Shown: piece by piece, positions 53,406-62,824 of the stretch | Layout of the letters: each line of letters opens with the position of its first letter | How positions within the stretch are numbered: position 1 is the stretch's first letter | Assembly: GCF_006782915.1 (NCBI RefSeq) | Contig: NZ_VCNP01000017.1 | Location: 62,001-126,000, forward strand | Direction of reading: 5' to 3' | Origin: Streptomyces calvus | GTDB lineage: Bacteria; Actinomycetota; Actinomycetes; Streptomycetales; Streptomycetaceae | Length of the DNA stretch: 64,000 bases | Position numbers and translations under genes: made by a program | Notes under the pieces: generated by a model | Database searches by the model: none | The model's input: the letters and a program-made list of their open reading frames with translations, nothing else | What the model was told of the DNA's origin: nothing

Positions 53406-53963
53406 TCAGCCGGCGGCGGTGGCGGGTTCGGGGACCTGGACGGCCCCTCCGGACCCGCTGTCGTCTTCCTGGCTCCCCGGGCCGGCCCCCTCGCCGTCCC
53501 CGTCGCCCTCGGCGGGCCGTTCCGCCCGCCGGAGTTCCGCGATCGCCGCCTCGAAGTCCTCCAGCGAGTCGAACGCCCGGTAGACGGACGCGAACCGCAG
53601 ATAGGCGACGAGGTCGAGCTCCTGCAACGGGCCGAGTATGGCCAGCCCCACGTCATGAGTGGTCAGCTCGGCACTTCCGGTGGCCCGCACCGCCTCCTCG
53701 ACCCGCTGGCCGAGCTGCGCCAGGGCGTCCTCGGTGACGGGCCGCCCCTGGCATGCCTTGCGCACACCGTTGATGATCTTGGTGCGGCTGAACGGCTCGG
53801 TGACTCCGGACCGCTTGACCACCATGAGCGAACACGTCTCCACGGTCGTGAAACGACGGGAGCAGTCCGGACACTGGCGGCGCCTGCGGATCGACGTGCC
53901 GTCGTCGGTCGTACGGCTGTCGACGACACGGCTGTCGGGGTGCCTGCAGAAGGGGCAGTGCAT
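53406..53963 (-). CDS. nrdR: Transcriptional repressor NrdR
   Basis: This protein of 185 residues has a zinc ribbon (Cys3, Cys6, Cys31, Cys34), an ATP-cone domain (~46-136: [27 protein letters not shown]), and a long acidic/Gly-rich tail (~148-185). NrdR senses the ATP/dATP ratio and represses ribonucleotide reductase genes. It heads an operon with nrdJ (164-base gap) and should regulate itself through the upstream boxes. Confidence 0.97.
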   Translation of the reverse strand: MHCPFCRHPDSRVVDSRTTDDGTSIRRRRQCPDCSRRFTTVETCSLMVVKRSGVTEPFSRTKIINGVRKACQGRPVTEDALAQLGQRVEEAVRATGSAELTTHDVGLAILGPLQELDLVAYLRFASVYRAFDSLEDFEAAIAELRRAERPAEGDGDGEGAGPGSQEDDSGSGGAVQVPEPATAAG

Positions 53964-54070
53964 GAACTCCCTACCTTCCTCACAGCAGACTCAATGACCT
54001 CGCCAGGCCTCTTGGGCCTCACGAAGCAGCACCAGCATAGGCGATCGCAGAGGGCGCGAAGACCCGGGGG

Positions 54071-54085
54071 ACCACAACTTCTGGG
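54071..54085. promoter_or_regulatory. NrdR box, distal copy (weaker)
   Basis: ACCACAACTTCTGGG aligns with the stronger box at 54102 (ACCACTAGATGTGGG). It is offset by exactly 31 bp, the spacing typical of paired NrdR boxes. Confidence 0.7.
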
Positions 54086-54101
54086 CTGCTGTTGCAATCC
54101 A

Positions 54102-54116
54102 ACCACTAGATGTGGG
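54102..54116. promoter_or_regulatory. NrdR box, strong copy
   Basis: ACCACTAGATGTGGG is a near-palindrome matching the actinobacterial NrdR-box pattern, upstream of nrdR on the minus strand. Confidence 0.85.
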
Positions 54117-54463
54117 GATTGGCGCATACATCCGTGCCCGGCACGCGTGTCGCGCCGATCGGAGCGGGCGCCGCGCCGCTTCCGCCTCCGCGGTACCCGC
54201 GCGCGCCCGCCCCACTCCTCCGGGAACTCCACGCGAATGAGGAGATGCGGTGGCCGAGGCGGGGAGGAGGCGTGCGGCTCCCGAAGAGAGCGAGGGCCTC
54301 TCCCCGCGCCCCGGGACGCCCGATGGCAGACTGGACCCCGCAATGCAGCAGGTCATCGCCCCGGCGGTGAAGAGTACAACAATAGGCCCGTTTGTCCGGC
54401 GGGAGTCGTCACAGCCAATACATGGCGACGAGAGATTGCGTAAGGGAATTCGCGTTTTTTCAC

Positions 54464-54479
54464 TCGAACGTGTGTTTGG
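54464..54479 (+). promoter_or_regulatory. SOS box (LexA site) upstream of lexA
   Basis: TCGAACGTGTGTTTGG matches the Gram-positive/actinobacterial SOS box TCGAACRTRYGTTYGA except at the last base. It lies 60 bases before the lexA start, consistent with autorepression. Confidence 0.88.
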
Positions 54480-54538
54480 CGCAACCTTTCGAAAGCATCT
54501 ACCGTTGTGCTGCAGGGAGACCATCGAGAGGGGCCGAC

Positions 54539-55318
54539 GTGACCACCACCGCAGACAGTGCCGCCATTACCGCCCAGGACCGCTCCCAGGGCCGACTCGA
54601 GCCGGTACATGCGATGAACGAAGCCACCAATCCCGAGGGGCACAAGCGCTCCCTGCCGGGCCGACCTCCCGGCATCCGGGCTGACAGCTCCGGACTCACC
54701 GATCGCCAGCGCCGAGTGATCGAAGTCATCAGGGACTCGGTGCAGCGGCGGGGCTACCCGCCCTCGATGCGTGAGATCGGCCAGGCGGTCGGCCTGTCCA
54801 GCACCTCCTCCGTCGCGCACCAGCTGATGGCACTGGAGCGCAAGGGCTTCCTGCGCCGCGATCCGCACCGTCCGCGGGCCTACGAGGTGCGCGGTTCCGA
54901 CCAGGCCGCCTCCGTCCAGCCGACGGACACCGCCGGCAAGCCGGCCGCGTCCTATGTGCCGCTGGTCGGCCGCATCGCCGCCGGTGGCCCGATCCTCGCC
55001 GAGGAGTCCGTCGAGGACGTCTTCCCCCTGCCCCGGCAGCTCGTCGGCGACGGCGAGCTGTTCGTCCTGAAGGTCGTCGGTGACTCCATGATCGAAGCGG
55101 CGATCTGCGACGGCGACTGGGTCACGGTCCGCCGTCAGCCGGTCGCCGAGAACGGGGACATCGTGGCGGCGATGCTCGACGGCGAGGCGACCGTCAAGCG
55201 CTTCAAGCGCGAGGACGGGCACGTCTGGCTGCTCCCGCACAACGCGGCCTACGAGCCGATCCCCGGCGACGACGCGACCATTCTCGGCAAGGTGGTGGCC
55301 GTTCTGCGCCGCGTCTGA
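54539..55318 (+). CDS. lexA: SOS repressor LexA
   Basis: This protein of 259 residues has a winged helix at ~52-118 ([35 protein letters not shown]) and an S24 autopeptidase domain with cleavage site Ala148-Gly149 (GRIAAGGP), Ser183 in GDSM and Lys220 in GEATVKRF. RecA-triggered self-cleavage lifts repression. The GTG at 54539 with GAGAGGGG upstream gives the length I know for Streptomyces LexA. It carries its own SOS box and is convergent with a DinG-type helicase. Confidence 0.97.
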   Translation: MTTTADSAAITAQDRSQGRLEPVHAMNEATNPEGHKRSLPGRPPGIRADSSGLTDRQRRVIEVIRDSVQRRGYPPSMREIGQAVGLSSTSSVAHQLMALERKGFLRRDPHRPRAYEVRGSDQAASVQPTDTAGKPAASYVPLVGRIAAGGPILAEESVEDVFPLPRQLVGDGELFVLKVVGDSMIEAAICDGDWVTVRRQPVAENGDIVAAMLDGEATVKRFKREDGHVWLLPHNAAYEPIPGDDATILGKVVAVLRRV

Positions 55319-55361
55319 GCACAGCGCGGGTCGGCTTCCGCCGCCGCCCCGCCCTCTGACC

Positions 55362-55395
55362 GGGCCCCGGAACCCCTGCGCCGGTTCCGGGGCCC
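55362..55395. terminator. Terminator after lexA
   Basis: GGGCCCCGGAACC (55362-55374) pairs with GGTTCCGGGGCCC (55383-55395), an 8-base loop, 43 bases beyond the lexA stop. Confidence 0.88.
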
Positions 55396-55474
55396 TGTGC
55401 TGTCCGGACTCGGGGTCGGCGATGGCCCGGACGGACACCCGACCCGCCGGTGGTCGTCCGGATCCCGTCGTCGA

Positions 55475-55510
55475 GCGGTGGCGTGTCGCCGCGGGACGAC
55501 GCGCCACCGC
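55475..55510. terminator. Second inverted repeat, probable terminator for the helicase gene
   Basis: GCGGTGGCG (55475-55483) pairs with CGCCACCGC (55502-55510), a larger loop of 18, next to the minus-strand helicase stop. Confidence 0.5.
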
Positions 55511-55515
55511 CCCGG

Positions 55516-57528
55516 TCACTGCGCTTCCGTCTGCGCCTGCTCTCGGGCTTCCGCCTCGGCCTCCGCCTGCTGGGCAGCCGCGTCGATCGCGGCCAGCGAC
55601 TTCCTGACCTGGTTACGGTCCGTGGTGTACCAGAAGTCCGGCAGCGAAGCCTTCAGATAGCTCCCGTAGCGGGCGGTCGCCAGCCGCTGGTCGAGTACGG
55701 CGACGACACCGCGGTCTCCCGAAGCCCGTACGAGACGGCCCGCGCCCTGCGCCATGAGCAGCGCCGCGTGGGTCGCGGCGACCGCCATGAAGCCGTTGCC
55801 GCCGGCCTCCTCAACGGACTTCTGGCGGGCGCTCATCAGGGGGTCGTCCGGGCGCGGGAACGGGATCTTGTCCATCACCACCAGCTGGCAGCTCGGACCC
55901 GGCACATCGACGCCCTGCCACAGCGACAGCGTGCCGAAGAGGCAGGTTCTGGGATCGGCCGCGAAGTTCTTGATCAGTTCGCCGAGCGTCTCCTCGCCCT
56001 GGAGCAGGATCGGGAACTCGGGGATGCGGACGCGCAGTTCCTCGGCGGCGAGCTGCGCCGCACGCATCGACGAGAACAGCCCCAGCGTGCGGCCGCCCGC
56101 CGCCTGGATCAGCTCGGTGAGCTCGTCCAGCATGTCCGCGCGGTCACCGTCACGGGCCGGACGCGCCAGGTGCTTCGCGACGTACAGGATGCCCTGCCTG
56201 GGGTAGTCGAACGGCGAACCGACGTCCACTCCCTTCCACTGCGGGAGATCGTCGCCCTCCGCCCCCTCGGGACCGAGCCCCAGCGACGCCCCCACGCCGT
56301 TGAAGTCACCGCCCAGCTTCAGCGTCGCCGATGTCAGCACGACGGAACGGTCGGTGAAGAGTTTCTCCCGCAGCAGACCGGAGACGGACATGGGAGCGAC
56401 CCTCAGGGACGCGCCGAACCGGTCGTGGCGCTCGTACCAGACGACGTCCCACTCGGAGCCGTGGGTGATCCGCTCCGCCACGTCGTGCACGCTCTCCACG
56501 GACGCCAGCGCCTGCTTGCGGACCGCGTCCTCGTCCTGCACGGACTTGTCACGGGTGGCCCCGATCGCGGAGATCACCGTCCGGCAGGCGTCGCGCAGCG
56601 CCATGAGCGCGTATCCGAGATCCTCCGGGATCTCTTCCAGCCGGCCGGGGAGCGCCAGCTCCATCAGCCGCTCGAATCCTTCGGCGGCGGTCTGGAGCTG
56701 GTCGGCGGCCTTCTCGTTGACCAGCTTCGCGGCACGGCGCACCGCGCGGTTGACCTGTCCCGGGGTGAGCTCCCCGGTGGCGACCCCGGTGACCCGGGAT
56801 ACCAGCTCATGGGCCTCGTCGACGATCAGCACCTCGTGCTGCGGAAGCACCGGAGCACCTTCGATGGCGTCGATCGCGAGGAGCGCGTGATTGGTGACGA
56901 CCACCTCGGCCAGCTTGGCGCGCTCGCGGGCCATCTCGGCGAAGCACTCGGCGCCGTAGGCGCACTTCGTGGCGCCCAGGCACTCCCGCGACGACACCGA
57001 CACCTGGGACCAGGCCCGGTCGGAGACACCCGGGGTCAGGTCATCCCGGTCACCGGTCTCCGTCTCGTCGGACCAGTCCCGCAGGCGCAGCAGGTCCTGG
57101 CCCAGCTTGCTGGTGGGAGCCGCCGCCTCGAACTGGTCGAAGAGCCCTTCCTCCTCGTCCTGCGGCATGCCCTCGTGGAGGCGGTGCAGGCACAGGTAGT
57201 TGGAGCGGCCCTTGAGCATCGCGAACTCCGGACGGCGGCGCAGCAGCGGATGCAGCGCGTCGACCGTGCGCGGAAGGTCACGCTCCACGAGCTGGCGCTG
57301 GAGCGCAAGAGTGGCCGTGGCCACGACGACTCGTTCCCCGTGCGCGAGCGCGGGCACCAGGTAGCCCAGCGACTTTCCGGTGCCGGTACCGGCCTGGACC
57401 AGCAGATGGGCTCCGTCGTCGATCGCCTCGGCGACGGCTTCGGCCATGGCCACCTGGCCGGGACGCTCCGTGCCGCCGACGGCAGTGACGGCAGCGTGCA
57501 GGAGTTCGGGGAGTGAGGGCTTCGTCAT
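55516..57528 (-). CDS. DinG/XPD-family ATP-dependent helicase
   Basis: This superfamily 2 helicase of 670 residues has Walker A AGTGTGKS at 46-53, VVATATLALQRQL, DEAH in IVDEAHEL, and a C-terminal motor domain (LFGTLSLWQGVDVPG, then MAQGAGRLVR). Four candidate iron-sulfur cysteines are visible, one in NYLCLHRL and three in RECLGATKCAYGAECF, between motifs Ia and II as in DinG/XPD. The tail is Ala/Glu/Gln-rich. DinG unwinds R-loops and D-loops. It is convergent with lexA; no good SOS box was found upstream. Confidence 0.92.
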   Translation of the reverse strand: MTKPSLPELLHAAVTAVGGTERPGQVAMAEAVAEAIDDGAHLLVQAGTGTGKSLGYLVPALAHGERVVVATATLALQRQLVERDLPRTVDALHPLLRRRPEFAMLKGRSNYLCLHRLHEGMPQDEEEGLFDQFEAAAPTSKLGQDLLRLRDWSDETETGDRDDLTPGVSDRAWSQVSVSSRECLGATKCAYGAECFAEMARERAKLAEVVVTNHALLAIDAIEGAPVLPQHEVLIVDEAHELVSRVTGVATGELTPGQVNRAVRRAAKLVNEKAADQLQTAAEGFERLMELALPGRLEEIPEDLGYALMALRDACRTVISAIGATRDKSVQDEDAVRKQALASVESVHDVAERITHGSEWDVVWYERHDRFGASLRVAPMSVSGLLREKLFTDRSVVLTSATLKLGGDFNGVGASLGLGPEGAEGDDLPQWKGVDVGSPFDYPRQGILYVAKHLARPARDGDRADMLDELTELIQAAGGRTLGLFSSMRAAQLAAEELRVRIPEFPILLQGEETLGELIKNFAADPRTCLFGTLSLWQGVDVPGPSCQLVVMDKIPFPRPDDPLMSARQKSVEEAGGNGFMAVAATHAALLMAQGAGRLVRASGDRGVVAVLDQRLATARYGSYLKASLPDFWYTTDRNQVRKSLAAIDAAAQQAEAEAEAREQAQTEAQ

Positions 57529-57758
57529 AGCGCGACCACCCTACGGCCCGGCACTGACATTCGTGCGCTCACGACGAGTGCCGGGGATGCGATCAGGACG
57601 GCGGCGCCTCGGCCGGGATGCGGTGGGGCCGCGGGAGATCCCGGGCGTGGATGGTCGGACCGCGCCGGTGCCTGGGACCGGCAAAAAAATCTGCAACGCG
57701 GTCGGGAACTCCGGCGGCTCATCATGCGTACGCCATGTGACAGATCGAACACGGATCG

Positions 57759-58409
57759 CTACATCAGATGTCGCAGGGACCGGTCCCTGACCATGAGGGC
57801 GACCCGCTTGGTGGGCAGATCCAGTTCGGCGGCGAAACGGAAACCGGAGTTCAGGAAGGCGGTGACGGACGGGATGTTGCGCAGGTCGGGTTCCGCGACG
57901 ACCCGTGCCGAGGCGGGATTGTTGTCGAGGACGAGGTCGGCGACAGCTCTGAGCAGAATGCCGCCGAGGCCCCGCCCCCGGTCGCCGGCGGTGCCGATGA
58001 GGAGGTGGACCCCGGTGTCGTGGGGTTGTGCGGGGTAGTGGCGGGACAGGGGGTCGAGGTCCGCGCGGTAGATCTCCCAATAGCTCATCGGCGCACCGTC
58101 CAGGATGCCCAGGCACGGAACGCTTCGGCCGTCGCCGTCGAACTGGGCGCGCACATGGTCGGCCGTCACCGCGGGCGGTCCGGACAACTCCCAGAACGCG
58201 GCCACGGCGGGGTCGTTCATCCACTGGGCGAGCAGGGGCAGGTCTCGTTCGAGGCGGACCGGGACGAGCCGGAACACGCCCGCGGGTGTGCGTGCCGGTG
58301 CCCAGACGTCGAGGTGGTCGACCGTGTCGTGGACGTCGGCGGCGGCCTGGGGTCCGTCGTCGGCGGGCGTCTCGTCACGGGAGGGGGCGCGGGAACGGCG
58401 GAGTGTCAC
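57759..58409 (-). CDS. GNAT acyltransferase of siderophore type (IucB/RhbD-like)
   Basis: This protein of 216 residues has a GNAT domain at ~45-205 (FRLVPVRLERDLPLLAQWMNDP, GVHLLIGTAGDRGRGLGGILLRAV as acetyl-CoA loop, VAEPDLRNIPSVTAFLNSGF). This resembles acyltransferases that N-acylate hydroxyamino groups in hydroxamate siderophores. GTGA overlap (58406-58409) with the upstream synthetase gene shows translational coupling. The acyl donor and acceptor are unknown. Confidence 0.85.
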   Translation of the reverse strand: MTLRRSRAPSRDETPADDGPQAAADVHDTVDHLDVWAPARTPAGVFRLVPVRLERDLPLLAQWMNDPAVAAFWELSGPPAVTADHVRAQFDGDGRSVPCLGILDGAPMSYWEIYRADLDPLSRHYPAQPHDTGVHLLIGTAGDRGRGLGGILLRAVADLVLDNNPASARVVAEPDLRNIPSVTAFLNSGFRFAAELDLPTKRVALMVRDRSLRHLM

Positions 58410-60394
58410 GAGTGCAGGGGGTTGGTGAGGGAGACATAGACGGACTGGGTGTCGACCGGGCCGACGAGTTCGTCGAGGCCGTGCAGCCGGGTCAGCAGAT
58501 TGGCCTTGCAGCGCACGACGGGTGAGTCGAGAAGACGGGCGGGCAGGGTGCTGCGCGTCCGGGCCGGGCCGGACGCGGACCCGGCGAGGAAGCGGCGGAA
58601 GGCGGCGAGCAACAGCCGCTCGTCACACAGGCGTTGGGAGCCGAAGGCGCCGATCAGACCGAAGACGTTGTTGACGCCCAGGTAGTAGGCGAAGCGTTCG
58701 TCGGCGACCTCGTCGGGCACGAAGGTGTCGCTGTGCTCGCCGATACCGGGCAGCCGGGCATCGAGTTCCGCGCGTCGCGACGCGCGGAAGTAGTAGCCCT
58801 GGTTGTCGCGGTAGCGGCCGCCCGCCGGCCAGCCGTGGGGGTCCAACAGGACCAGGGTGTTCTGCTGGTGCGCCTCCAGCGCGACCCCGGCCTCCCCGTC
58901 GAGCCACAGCACGGGACGCACCACGTGTTCGAGGTAGCGCAGGAACCACTCGACGGCAACGGCTGGCGCGGGTCGCCCGGTTCGGGCGGCGAGCCGGGCG
59001 ATGAGCCCGGCCAGCCGGGACCGCATGAACGGCCCGGACGGGTCCGTCCGGACCGGGATCGTGCCGGCCTGTGCTTCCGGCCCGGAAGCGTCATCACCAG
59101 CGTGCGAGAGCACTTGAGGGAGGGGAGAGACGAGACCGGCGACGCAGGCGACGTCGTCGGACGGCCGGAACGGGTTGTGCCGGATCACCAGGTCGAGCCC
59201 GGGCAGCGGTGCACCGGACGGGCCGTTCACGGCGAGCCAGGCGGGGTCGCGCACGATGTCGAATTCGGGATGGGCGGCCCGCCACCGCTGGGACAGACCG
59301 GTGCGCAGCAGACGGTGGACCTCGACACCGCGGTGGAGTTCCTTGCGGAGGTTCTCCCGCCGGGAATTGGTGATGTGCAGGCCCAGCGACAGCTTGAGCA
59401 TGGCGGGAGCGCCGGTCCGGTGGACGGTGCGCACGGAGGAGGTGGGGTACCAGGGGGCGCCGTGACTGCCGAGGTCGCGGAGCAGCCCGGCGGCCAGCAG
59501 GGCGGCGAACTCGGGGCGGTGGCGGACCTGGCGGAGTTGCCAGGGGTGTACGGGAAGGGCCACGAACCCGTCCGGCAGGGGCAGTTCGGCTCCGGCGAGC
59601 CGTGCCGTGAGCAGGGCCGCGGGGACTCGGCGTCCGCGCTCCGTCCAGGCGGAGTCGGTGGCGAGCAGGGAGGGAGCGACAGCCACCCAGTGCAGGGGGA
59701 AGGTACCGCGCAGCTCGGGTGAGTAGCGCTGCGCCTCGACGTCGGAGAGACCTTCGCGGCTCTTCGGGGCCGGGTGCAGCGGATGGCCCAGGACGAGTGC
59801 CTGCTCGGCGGCGAGGAAGAGGTCGGGAGGGTCGGCCGGGTTCGCCCGTCGGTCGGTGATGAAGCGGGCGACGCGCCGGACGGAGTCGGCGACACGTGAA
59901 ACGAGGTCGGCGCCGTCGCCGAGTGTGGGAACGGAGGACGAGGTGCCAGTGGTGTACGGCGGTTCGAGGGCCGGTGTGGGTCGGGTGCGGGGCGCAGCCG
60001 CATGCTGGAGGCCGGTGCTTTCCCTGCTCAGAAGGGCTGCGAGCAGGGCGGCGTCGACGGGTGGGGCGGTGGTCCGGGCGTCGGCCAACTGCGGGAGGCC
60101 GAAGCGGTGCCAACCCGTCGGGGACCAGTACCGGACGGGAACCAGCAGGGTCGTGCCGCTGGACGGAAGAGGGATGCACAGGAGGTCGCCGTCCGGCGGG
60201 GCAAGGCCGGTCTCCCGCGCCCAGCAGCGCAGCAGGTTCTCCGTGGCCGCGGCTTGGGCCGCCCTCTGGGGGTCGGGGTCCTCCAGGGGACACCCTCGAA
60301 AAGCCGGGAGCCGTTCGGTGCCGGGCCGTTCCCGGCCCTGGTGCGGAAGCACAGGGTGAGTGAGGTCGGCCGGAGCGGGGGCGGTGGGGTGCAA
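58406..60394 (-). CDS. IucA/IucC family siderophore synthetase (NIS)
   Basis: This NRPS-independent siderophore synthetase of 662 residues ligates a carboxylate such as citrate to an amine or alcohol using ATP. Family motifs are MLKLSLGLHITNSRRENLRKE, VALEAHQQNTLVLL and RDNQGYYF, followed by the C-terminal FerIII-reductase-like part (RCKANLLTRLHGL). The start appears to be TTG at 60394, with GAGG eight bases upstream; a downstream GTG has no ribosome site. It overlaps the GNAT gene by four bases. I expected a PLP enzyme beside it and do not find one. No iron box was seen upstream. Confidence 0.88.
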   Translation of the reverse strand: MHPTAPAPADLTHPVLPHQGRERPGTERLPAFRGCPLEDPDPQRAAQAAATENLLRCWARETGLAPPDGDLLCIPLPSSGTTLLVPVRYWSPTGWHRFGLPQLADARTTAPPVDAALLAALLSRESTGLQHAAAPRTRPTPALEPPYTTGTSSSVPTLGDGADLVSRVADSVRRVARFITDRRANPADPPDLFLAAEQALVLGHPLHPAPKSREGLSDVEAQRYSPELRGTFPLHWVAVAPSLLATDSAWTERGRRVPAALLTARLAGAELPLPDGFVALPVHPWQLRQVRHRPEFAALLAAGLLRDLGSHGAPWYPTSSVRTVHRTGAPAMLKLSLGLHITNSRRENLRKELHRGVEVHRLLRTGLSQRWRAAHPEFDIVRDPAWLAVNGPSGAPLPGLDLVIRHNPFRPSDDVACVAGLVSPLPQVLSHAGDDASGPEAQAGTIPVRTDPSGPFMRSRLAGLIARLAARTGRPAPAVAVEWFLRYLEHVVRPVLWLDGEAGVALEAHQQNTLVLLDPHGWPAGGRYRDNQGYYFRASRRAELDARLPGIGEHSDTFVPDEVADERFAYYLGVNNVFGLIGAFGSQRLCDERLLLAAFRRFLAGSASGPARTRSTLPARLLDSPVVRCKANLLTRLHGLDELVGPVDTQSVYVSLTNPLHS

Positions 60395-61171
60395 GGCGGG
60401 TCCTCAGGGAGTGGTTCCGGGGAACGCGGTGCCGGAGCAGGCGTGGGCTACGGGCACGGCCGACGGGCGGTCTCGGATCTGCCGGCCGCGGCCCGACCGG
60501 GAGGTGAGAGGCGAACGGCCGCGGCTGTGCGGCCTCGGACGTGCCTCAGCCTCAGCCGGCCCGCGCCTGGACCGCCGCCTGGTGGACGTGCGGAGGTGGG
60601 CTCGCGTCGATGAGCGGCACGCCCGCGACGGCCACGCCGCGCACCCGCCCGGCAGCCAGTGGCAGGGCCCCGGCGCGACGGTCCGCCGCGGCGGACCGGC
60701 CGTGCGCCCCGCCCTCAGCCACCGGAGAGGCGTCCACCGGCGGCACGGCAGTGCCTTCCACCGTCCGCCCGGTACACGCTGTCCGATCCGTTGGTTCCGC
60801 CATCGTGCTCCGCCCTCCGCCGTGCGGCCGCCCGGCCGCGGCCACGGGGCTCCGCACGCAGGTGGGCGGACCCCATCGCTACCAACCCCGGACCGCTCGC
60901 CGGGTTACGGTCGCGCTGCGGTCCCTGCCCCTCCCGGTCCGCGGTGACAGGGCGGGCCCACGGCCTCAAAACGGCCGAACTACGGACGATTGGCCAGGTC
61001 AGGCGGCTTGTAGCCGAACCGTTGCCGTTCCGTCGGACGTCCCCCACAGCCAGCGCATAGTGTGTGGTGCCGTTCCCGAAGGCCGCGGGAGTGCCTGCGA
61101 GTTCCGTGTCGGATCCAGGCGGGTCCGCGGCCGAAAGCGCCATGTTCGTTCATTTCAGGGGGAGTCAGATC
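60395..61171. other. Long intergenic region upstream of the siderophore pair and protease paralogues
   Basis: 777 bases separate divergent units. The only candidate gene is a small minus-strand frame at 60552-60803. In related species I recall a PLP-dependent enzyme gene in this position; no recognisable fragment of one is visible in any frame I read. Confidence 0.5.
60552..60803 (-). CDS. Possible small protein, 83 aa
   Basis: An open frame starts at ATG 60803 with GCGGAG four bases upstream and shows high G/C third positions through most of its length. The product is Ala/Val/Pro-rich with no recognised domain. It precedes the siderophore synthetase by 157 bases on the same strand. It could be a real small gene, a degraded remnant, or chance. 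Confidence 0.3.
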   Translation of the reverse strand: MAEPTDRTACTGRTVEGTAVPPVDASPVAEGGAHGRSAAADRRAGALPLAAGRVRGVAVAGVPLIDASPPPHVHQAAVQARAG

Positions 61172-62392
61172 ATGCGATCCATACGGCCGTCGTCCACCGC
61201 TCACCGAGGGGGGAGGACGCGCCGCAGGACCTCCCCCGTGCTGGCCGCCATCGCGCTCGTCTCGGCGCTCGCCCTCACGACCACCGCCTGCGAGTCGGGA
61301 GACACCGACGCGAGCGCCGACGCCTCCGCCACAGCCGGTACCGACGACGGCAAGCTCAAGATCCCGGACGACATCAAGGACCGGCTCAAGGAGCACGGGA
61401 TCGACATCGACAAGTGGCGGGACGGCGCCTGGAAGGACTGGGACAAGGACAAGTGGCTCAGGGAGGCCAAGGACTACGTCAACCCGATCATCGAGGACCT
61501 GTGGGACCCGGACCGCATGCGGGACGCCGAGGAACCCGACCAGGGGGTCGACGAGAACGACATCTCCGGTGACCAGGGCGTGACCGACCCCACGCCGGAA
61601 CCGGTGCAGGCGGCGGCCGTTCCGCCGTCGTACCACACCAGCGCGCCCGCCGCGGGCAAGGTGTTCTTCGACTCGCCCGAGGGCACCATGGTCTGCTCGG
61701 CGACGGTCGTGCAGGACCCGGCCAACCCCGGCAAGTCCAACATGGTGTGGACGGCCGGCCACTGCGTGCACGCGGGCAAGAAGGGCGGCTGGTACCGCAA
61801 CATCGCCTTCGTGCCGTCGTACAACGACGCGGGCAGGTCGGCCAAGGAGCTGGAGAGCGCCACCAAGGAGGAGATCGCCCCGTACGGCGTCTGGTGGGGT
61901 GACTGGGCGCAGACCTCCGACCAGTGGATCGAGCAGGGCGGCTCCACCGGCGGTGACGGCGCCTCGTACGACTTCGCCGTCATCCATGTCACGCCGGAGA
62001 AGGGCGGTGACGGCAAGTCGCTGGAGGAGACGGTCGGTTCGGCGCTCCCGGTGGACTTCAACGCCCCCGCCGTGCCGAAGGTGAAGGAGATGACGGCGAT
62101 CGGCTACCCGGCCGCTCCGCCGTACGACGGGCAGACGCTGTACCGCTGCCAGGACCGGCCCGGCCGGCTGTCGATCAGTTCCTCCGACCCGACGATGTAC
62201 CGCATCGGGTGCAGCATGACGGCGGGTTCGTCCGGCGGCGGCTGGGTCGCCGCGGGCTCGGACGGCAAGCCCGCGCTGGTGTCCAACACCTCGATCGGCC
62301 CGGTGACCTCCGGCTGGCTCGCCGGTCCGCGGCTGGGTGAGGACGCCAAGGGCGTGTACGACTCGGTCAGCGAGAAGTTCGCCGGCCAGTGA
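61172..62392 (+). CDS. Trypsin-like secreted peptidase/lipoprotein, paralogue 1
   Basis: This protein of 406 residues has an N-terminal export signal with a weak lipobox (LALTTTAC, Cys at ~35), an acidic linker, a conserved Trp/Lys/Asp-rich helical module (~58-110: LKEHGIDIDKWRDGAWKDWD, then KDKWLREAKDYVNPIIEDLW), and a chymotrypsin-fold domain. The triad is His in WTAGHCVHAG, Asp in YDFAVIHV and Ser in TAGSSGGGW. AGGGGGAG precedes the ATG at 61172. It is followed after 131 bases by a close paralogue. Surface tethering and proteolysis are inferred; the substrate is unknown. Confidence 0.87.
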   Translation: MRSIRPSSTAHRGGRTRRRTSPVLAAIALVSALALTTTACESGDTDASADASATAGTDDGKLKIPDDIKDRLKEHGIDIDKWRDGAWKDWDKDKWLREAKDYVNPIIEDLWDPDRMRDAEEPDQGVDENDISGDQGVTDPTPEPVQAAAVPPSYHTSAPAAGKVFFDSPEGTMVCSATVVQDPANPGKSNMVWTAGHCVHAGKKGGWYRNIAFVPSYNDAGRSAKELESATKEEIAPYGVWWGDWAQTSDQWIEQGGSTGGDGASYDFAVIHVTPEKGGDGKSLEETVGSALPVDFNAPAVPKVKEMTAIGYPAAPPYDGQTLYRCQDRPGRLSISSSDPTMYRIGCSMTAGSSGGGWVAAGSDGKPALVSNTSIGPVTSGWLAGPRLGEDAKGVYDSVSEKFAGQ

Positions 62393-62824
62393 CCGACGTG
62401 CCCGGTCCCGGGTACGGCCGCGCGCCCGGGACCGGGCCGGGCGGCGACGCCGGACGTCGCCGCCCGAGCGGAAGATGCACGCGCGGCAGGACATTTATTC
62501 GCCACAACGGGGGTCATCGCACCATGCGTTCCACTCGTACGTCCGCTCCGCTCAGGCGTGGACGTCGCACCGTCCTCACCGCCACCGGCCTCGTCGCCGT
62601 CCTGGCGCTCACCGCGACCGCGTGCGGCGGTTCCGAGGAGGACAAGGCGAGCGGCAAGCCCGACGCCGGCACCTCGCAGGCCGCCGACAGCGACGGCGGC
62701 AAGGTCCGGATCCCGTCCGACATAGCGGACAAGCTCAAGGAGCACGGGATCGACGCCGACCAGTGGAAGAACGGCGGCTGGGAGGACTGGGACAAGGACA
62801 AGTGGCTCAGGGAGGCCAAGGACT
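61434..62824 (+). repeat. 42-bp exact direct repeat shared by the two protease genes
   Basis: The segment at 61434-61475 is identical to 62783-62824, both encoding the DWDKDKWLREAKD core of the N-terminal module. Third codon positions are identical too, suggesting recent gene conversion or duplication. Confidence 0.85.

Larger units (their letters stand above)
53964..54538. other. Divergent regulatory region, nrdR / lexA
   Basis: The 575 bases hold no supported gene. They contain NrdR boxes at 54071-54085 and 54102-54116 and an SOS box at 54464-54479. The remaining stretch, ~54130-54400, shows nothing that I can name. Confidence 0.7.

Noticed and set aside
57720..57760. TCGAACACGGATCG near the DinG-type helicase as a possible SOS box
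   Set aside because: Only the left half fits; the right half lacks GTTCGA. It lies 3' of the GNAT gene and is far from the helicase start.
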